Positions 60,774 through 64,000 of a DNA stretch of 64,000 nt are shown in pieces (position 1 is the stretch's first letter; each line of letters opens with the position of its first letter). Made by a program: the position numbers and the translations under genes. Where the stretch lies: contig QQVN01000003.1 in the NCBI GenBank assembly GCA_003352285.1, forward strand, positions 124,001-188,000. The letters run 5' to 3'. The notes below the pieces were generated by a model. The model had not been told where the DNA came from. It ran no database searches and was given only the letters and a program-made list of their open reading frames with translations. This DNA comes from Thermoproteota archaeon (GTDB lineage: Archaea > Thermoproteota > Nitrososphaeria > Nitrososphaerales > Nitrosopumilaceae).

Positions 60774-61082
60774 CTAATGAAGTTCAATTGAAGATTCTGC
60801 AAATCCTAATTTTATTAGAGATTCTTTGATTGTATCACGATGATCTCCCTGTAAGAAAATATATCCATCTTTTGCAGTTCCTCCACAGGCATACTTGTTT
60901 TTTAATTCCTTTGCTACGCTCTCAAGATTGTTTAACTTTGGATCTAGACCTTCAATCATAGTTCCTTTCTTTCTAAATCTGCGAGTTTCAAGTCGAACTA
61001 TAATTTTTGTACTGTCTTTTGCTAGATCTCCACATGCACAAAGATCTTCGGGTAGGCCACAAGTATTACAGATTACTGCCAT
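60774..61082 (-). CDS. sui1: Translation initiation factor aIF1 (SUI1)
   Basis: 102 residues from the ATG at 61082 (ATG at 61097 also possible); a GCTTAATAG box lies at about 61112. An N-terminal knuckle CNTCGLPEDLCACGD, then the SUI1 fold: IIVRLETRRFRKKGTMIEGL, NLESVAKELKNKYACGGTAKD and IFLQGDHRDTIKESLI. It helps the ribosome choose the start codon, notable in a genome with so many TTG starts. Confidence 0.95.
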   Translation of the reverse strand: MAVICNTCGLPEDLCACGDLAKDSTKIIVRLETRRFRKKGTMIEGLDPKLNNLESVAKELKNKYACGGTAKDGYIFLQGDHRDTIKESLIKLGFAESSIELH

Positions 61083-61180
61083 TCGTTCGAAAAACATTCC
61101 TTTACACACACTATTAAGCCTTGTCTGTTTAGTAAAAAATTCTTAGAATTACTTTTTACCATACAATTGTAACTAGTCAT

Positions 61181-61501
61181 ATGTCTGGAGAATTGACCAA
61201 AAAAGCAGTTGAAATGCTGCTAAAAGGTGCGACATTACTTGGTGAACCATGTCCATATTGTAAAGGAGTACGTGTAATGAAGGATGGACATGCATTATGT
61301 GTCAATTGCGGAAAAGAACCAAAAGAAGAAAAAAACACTGAAACTCCAAAAACCACGCCTAGCATGACTGAAATGCTTGAAAATAAACTCAATGCATTGT
61401 CATCTCAATTAGAAAAAGAAAATGATCCTACAAAGCAGCAAGAGATACTAAAAACCATAAACTCCATACTAGAAACAATTGAAAAAATAAAAAAATCCTA
61501 G
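61181..61501 (+). CDS. UPF0148 / Sjogren-syndrome autoantigen-like zinc protein
   Basis: 106 residues. LTKKAVEMLLKGATLLGEPCPYC and LCVNCGKEP form the family's zinc ribbon; a Thr/Pro linker and a coiled-coil tail (MLENKLNALSSQLEKEN) follow. The archaeal family has no settled function. It overlaps the convergent amidohydrolase gene by 4 bases. Confidence 0.88.
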   Translation: MSGELTKKAVEMLLKGATLLGEPCPYCKGVRVMKDGHALCVNCGKEPKEEKNTETPKTTPSMTEMLENKLNALSSQLEKENDPTKQQEILKTINSILETIEKIKKS

Positions 61502-62271
61502 CCTATTTTGCTAAAAAATAAATCAACACATTTTCCAAACGATGAATTCAATTCCTTCAGTCTTGATTCGTTCATCTTTAATGACTCGTGATCAAACCAT
61601 CTTTTATCCAAATACATACTGCGATTCATTTCAATCTGAATCCAGGGAACTGGATTGTTTCCATATGTTTTTGTTATGTGTCCTCCTTTGAATGGCTCAT
61701 TTAAGGAGACATCATTTCTATCTATTGAATATGATCTTGCAAGACTATCTGCCAATATTTCTAGCATTTCACTTGAACTAGTTTTACCGTCTTGATTAGA
61801 TATGCAAAACAAAGGACGCTTTTTTGAATTACCATCTGGAGAAATATTTGGTGCAACCTCTGCCATCGAATGACAATCAAAACACACTTGCAACTCTAGC
61901 TCTGATAATGATCTCTGAATTTGACGATGATATGGTTTGTAATATTTTTCAATTAATTCCCTTATCATCTCGTTATCTGGTTCCTTTCCTGGAATGTAGA
62001 TTTGTTTTTGATAACATGTCATGCTCTTTACAAGTCCATCTGGATTTTTTGGAGGAAGATCCTGTAATGATCTATTAAGATCCACAAACGCTCTTGCAAT
62101 TTTTGCAGTGATTACTCTCTGAACTCTTTCTCCCAAGTTGTAGATTTCAAAAACATATGGATCTGAATCATCAAACAAATCGTGTTTTGTAATGCTTAGA
62201 TGTTCTTGTAATTCTTTAGGTTTCTCTGTACCACCATGGGGGATTGATAATAGTACTGGATATTTTTTCAA
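61498..62271 (-). CDS. N-formylglutamate amidohydrolase-family enzyme
   Basis: 257 residues from a TTG overlapping the gamma-glutamyltransferase stop (TTGA). LLSIPHGGTEKP near residue 7, ARAFVDLNRSLQDLPP, CFDCHSMAEVAPN and IQIEMNRSMYLD carry the zinc and substrate residues. The family removes formyl groups from N-formylglutamate in histidine breakdown, but here its partner is a gamma-glutamyltransferase and no hut genes are nearby. The substrate may be another acyl-glutamate. Confidence 0.88.
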   Translation of the reverse strand: MKKYPVLLSIPHGGTEKPKELQEHLSITKHDLFDDSDPYVFEIYNLGERVQRVITAKIARAFVDLNRSLQDLPPKNPDGLVKSMTCYQKQIYIPGKEPDNEMIRELIEKYYKPYHRQIQRSLSELELQVCFDCHSMAEVAPNISPDGNSKKRPLFCISNQDGKTSSSEMLEILADSLARSYSIDRNDVSLNEPFKGGHITKTYGNNPVPWIQIEMNRSMYLDKRWFDHESLKMNESRLKELNSSFGKCVDLFFSKIG

Positions 62272-63899
62272 TCTACTCCTTCAGCTGTACCGTCTCTTCG
62301 TACTTCAGCAACTCCTTGATATCCTGAACTTGTTTGTTTTTTAATTACTGCGTGAATTGCTCCATGATAAAATGAATATCTCTCTTTTTTTGTAATTGTG
62401 TAACCAATGTCAGCAAGATAATCCAATAATTCGTCCTCAAATCCTCCGTCCTCAATGCTTACTACTCCTCCAATCGTACAATGAAATCTTGGTCTATCAA
62501 TGGCTTCATTCATGGGTAAATTTCCGTCAATTACTCTGGAAAGAAAATGACTAATGGCTGAAAATATTCTTTGACTGCCTGGACTACCTACAACCATCCA
62601 TAATTTTCCTCTATGAAAAACCAAGGCAGGAGAAACCGAAGTCCAAGGAATTGCATTGGGTCTGATAAAGTATGGGTGATTTGGATTTGTAAATTCAAAT
62701 GCAGACATGTAATTGTTGTAGAGAAATCCTAGTCCATCAGCTGCAGCTTTTGAACCATATGCAAGCTCAATTGATTGCGTAATCCCTACTGCGTTTCCTT
62801 CATCATCCATAACTGACAAATGAGTTGTATCATCTCCTCCAAAAAATGGTTCTTCCATGGGAAGAGTAGCATCCATTTTGTTGTGAATAGAATCTGCCAT
62901 CTGCTTTGCAAATCCTCGTTCAAGATGTAACTTGTCTTTGATCTGGTGATACGTATGAGGGTTGAAAGGTCGTTGAACTCTATGTAGAAATGCTTTCCTA
63001 AATGTTTCTGCTATAAAATGATATGAAATTGGTTTTGAGCTTCGAAGAAAACTAGAAGGAAGATGATTTAACATCATTAAAACCAACAACAAAGTTCTAC
63101 CCGCCGCAGGAGGTGGAAGCGTAACTACTGATACATGTCTGTATGCTCTACTTATCGGCGTCCTTTCTATTGGTTCAGGAATCCATGCAAGATCTTCAGC
63201 ACGAATCAATCCTTTATTTTTTCTCATGTCTTGATCAATTTTTTTTGCAATCTGACCATGGTAAAATGTTCTATACCCATGAGCTGCTATGTATCGTAAC
63301 GTGTCTGCCAAATCTTCTTGAATGAATTTTTCTCCGATTTCATATGGTACTAGTCCATCTTTGAGAAAATACTTTGCACCTGATTTTGATTTAACTTTTT
63401 TAAAATTCTTCATTTCTCTAACTTGCAAATCATGTTGGAGTTTTGTAATCTTGTAACCCTTTTCTGCAATTCGTATTGCAGGTCTAACGATTTTTGGCCA
63501 TTCTAATCTTCCATATCTCTCATGAAGAAATCCTAAAACTGCAACAGTGCTTGGAACTGTGGTTGCTCGATACCCGATGAGACTTTTACTCTTTTTTTGA
63601 TATTTTAGAGAATTTGCTAAAGATGGTGATCTACTAGAACCATCAATGGCTATGGATCTTCCGCCAATATGTAAAATTGCCATAGACTGACCTCCTAAAC
63701 CTGATGCCTGAGGTTCACATACGCCCAATGCTAGGGCAGTAGCACATGCTGCATCTACTGCATTTCCTCCTTTTCGAAGTATGCTTACTCCGGCCTTTGT
63801 AGCATCTGGAAATGCAGATGCTACCATGCCTTTTTTTGATTCAGAGAATTTCTTTTCAGAATTTGACTTGAAATCTCCTTCGATTTTTTCAAGATCCAT
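62268..63899 (-). CDS. ggt: Gamma-glutamyltransferase
   Basis: 543 residues. The precursor cleaves itself before the nucleophile Thr in GGDDTTHLSVMDDEGNAVG (near residue 352). Other conserved parts are GGNAVDAACATALALGVCEPQ, SGLGGQSM, PPPAAGRTLL and GSPGSQRIF. It hydrolyses or transfers gamma-glutamyl groups. No signal peptide is seen, so it is likely cytoplasmic, unlike many bacterial forms. It is coupled to the downstream amidohydrolase gene. Confidence 0.94.
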   Translation of the reverse strand: MDLEKIEGDFKSNSEKKFSESKKGMVASAFPDATKAGVSILRKGGNAVDAACATALALGVCEPQASGLGGQSMAILHIGGRSIAIDGSSRSPSLANSLKYQKKSKSLIGYRATTVPSTVAVLGFLHERYGRLEWPKIVRPAIRIAEKGYKITKLQHDLQVREMKNFKKVKSKSGAKYFLKDGLVPYEIGEKFIQEDLADTLRYIAAHGYRTFYHGQIAKKIDQDMRKNKGLIRAEDLAWIPEPIERTPISRAYRHVSVVTLPPPAAGRTLLLVLMMLNHLPSSFLRSSKPISYHFIAETFRKAFLHRVQRPFNPHTYHQIKDKLHLERGFAKQMADSIHNKMDATLPMEEPFFGGDDTTHLSVMDDEGNAVGITQSIELAYGSKAAADGLGFLYNNYMSAFEFTNPNHPYFIRPNAIPWTSVSPALVFHRGKLWMVVGSPGSQRIFSAISHFLSRVIDGNLPMNEAIDRPRFHCTIGGVVSIEDGGFEDELLDYLADIGYTITKKERYSFYHGAIHAVIKKQTSSGYQGVAEVRRDGTAEGVD

Positions 63900-63901
63900 A
63901 A

Positions 63902-64000
63902 TTAATCAATTATCTCCTTACCACAATGGGGACAGTTTTTTGATGCATTTTTCTTTTTTCTCATTTCTTCAGTAAATGCTGATGCCATTATTCCAGTAGG
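63902..64000 (-). CDS. C-terminal end of a probable ion channel (5' part outside window)
   Basis: 32 residues remain. PTGIMASAFTEEMRKKKN resembles the end of the inner pore helix in voltage-gated cation channels, followed by a zinc-like knuckle CPHCGKEIID. The stop is 2 bases before the ggt ATG. The pore and filter lie beyond the window edge, so this is a tentative call. Confidence 0.6.
   Translation of the reverse strand, partial: PTGIMASAFTEEMRKKKNASKNCPHCGKEIID

Overview
The window is low-GC DNA packed with genes on both strands, and every gene family I recognise is archaeal. It carries TBP, TFB, aIF1, a class I lysyl-tRNA synthetase, archaeal Elp3, type II methionine aminopeptidase, PAC2-family proteins, coenzyme F420 genes and the archaeal version of the shikimate pathway. 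The futalosine-type menaquinone genes, a membrane-anchored cupredoxin, many standalone receiver proteins and many small zinc-finger proteins point to an ammonia-oxidising thaumarchaeon (Nitrososphaerota, Nitrosopumilus/Nitrosarchaeum-like). That placement is an inference from gene content, not from a marker search. Many genes start with TTG or GTG, and often a TATA box lies about 25-29 bases before the start codon, which suggests leaderless mRNAs.

Layout. (1) 1-10044: a nearly complete shikimate/chorismate cluster, all on the minus strand (AroA', AroB', AroD, AroE, GHMP shikimate kinase, AroA, AroC, chorismate mutase-aminotransferase). It is interrupted at 2138-4439 by a CPA2 antiporter, a small DNA-binding-like protein and a receiver protein. 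(2) 10203-12760: convergent mqnC-like and ubiD-like genes, a likely menaquinone pair. (3) 12876-16773: small zinc proteins, two duplicated proline-rich proteins with recurring GSLPKG motifs, a peroxiredoxin and an aquaporin. (4) 16824: tRNA-Arg(GCG), followed by regulators and a nitroreductase. (5) 18739-30514: an accessory-looking stretch of standalone receivers, short Cys-rich and membrane proteins, a radical SAM enzyme, a methyltransferase and a drug/metabolite transporter. (6) 29439-34197: a tight minus-strand run of LIM-like/histone-H1-like protein, Elp3, LysRS, a membrane protein and a coiled-coil protein. (7) 34272-41096: a second antiporter, PurM, PAC2, a Kazal-cupredoxin fusion, a winged-helix regulator with a palindromic operator, a cation exchanger and TldE/PmbA. 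(8) 41097-48446: CofH/CofG, HtrA, a glycosyltransferase and TBP. (9) 48587-57123: DUF1512, Map, tRNA-Pro(TGG), a 1104-residue repeat surface protein, Tsr3, the RNase P RNA and a membrane protein with a GSMPKG tail. (10) 57246-64000: CofD/CofC, TFB, a CPBP protease, aIF1, N-formylglutamate amidohydrolase, gamma-glutamyltransferase and the end of a probable ion channel.

How the genes work together. The shikimate cluster makes chorismate and prephenate for aromatic amino acids, and chorismate also feeds the futalosine route. CofG/CofH make the F420 chromophore FO, and CofC/CofD attach phospholactate to it, so most of F420 synthesis is present in two separate loci. TBP and TFB are the two basal factors that read the TATA boxes seen throughout. 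Apart from the RNase P RNA region, no gap between genes exceeds about 160 bases. I see no insertion sequence, prophage, CRISPR array or replication origin. I did not find a single large unknown system. The most unusual items are the Kazal-cupredoxin fusion, the LIM/histone-H1-like protein, the GSLPKG-motif protein family and the regulator with a perfect 19-base operator.
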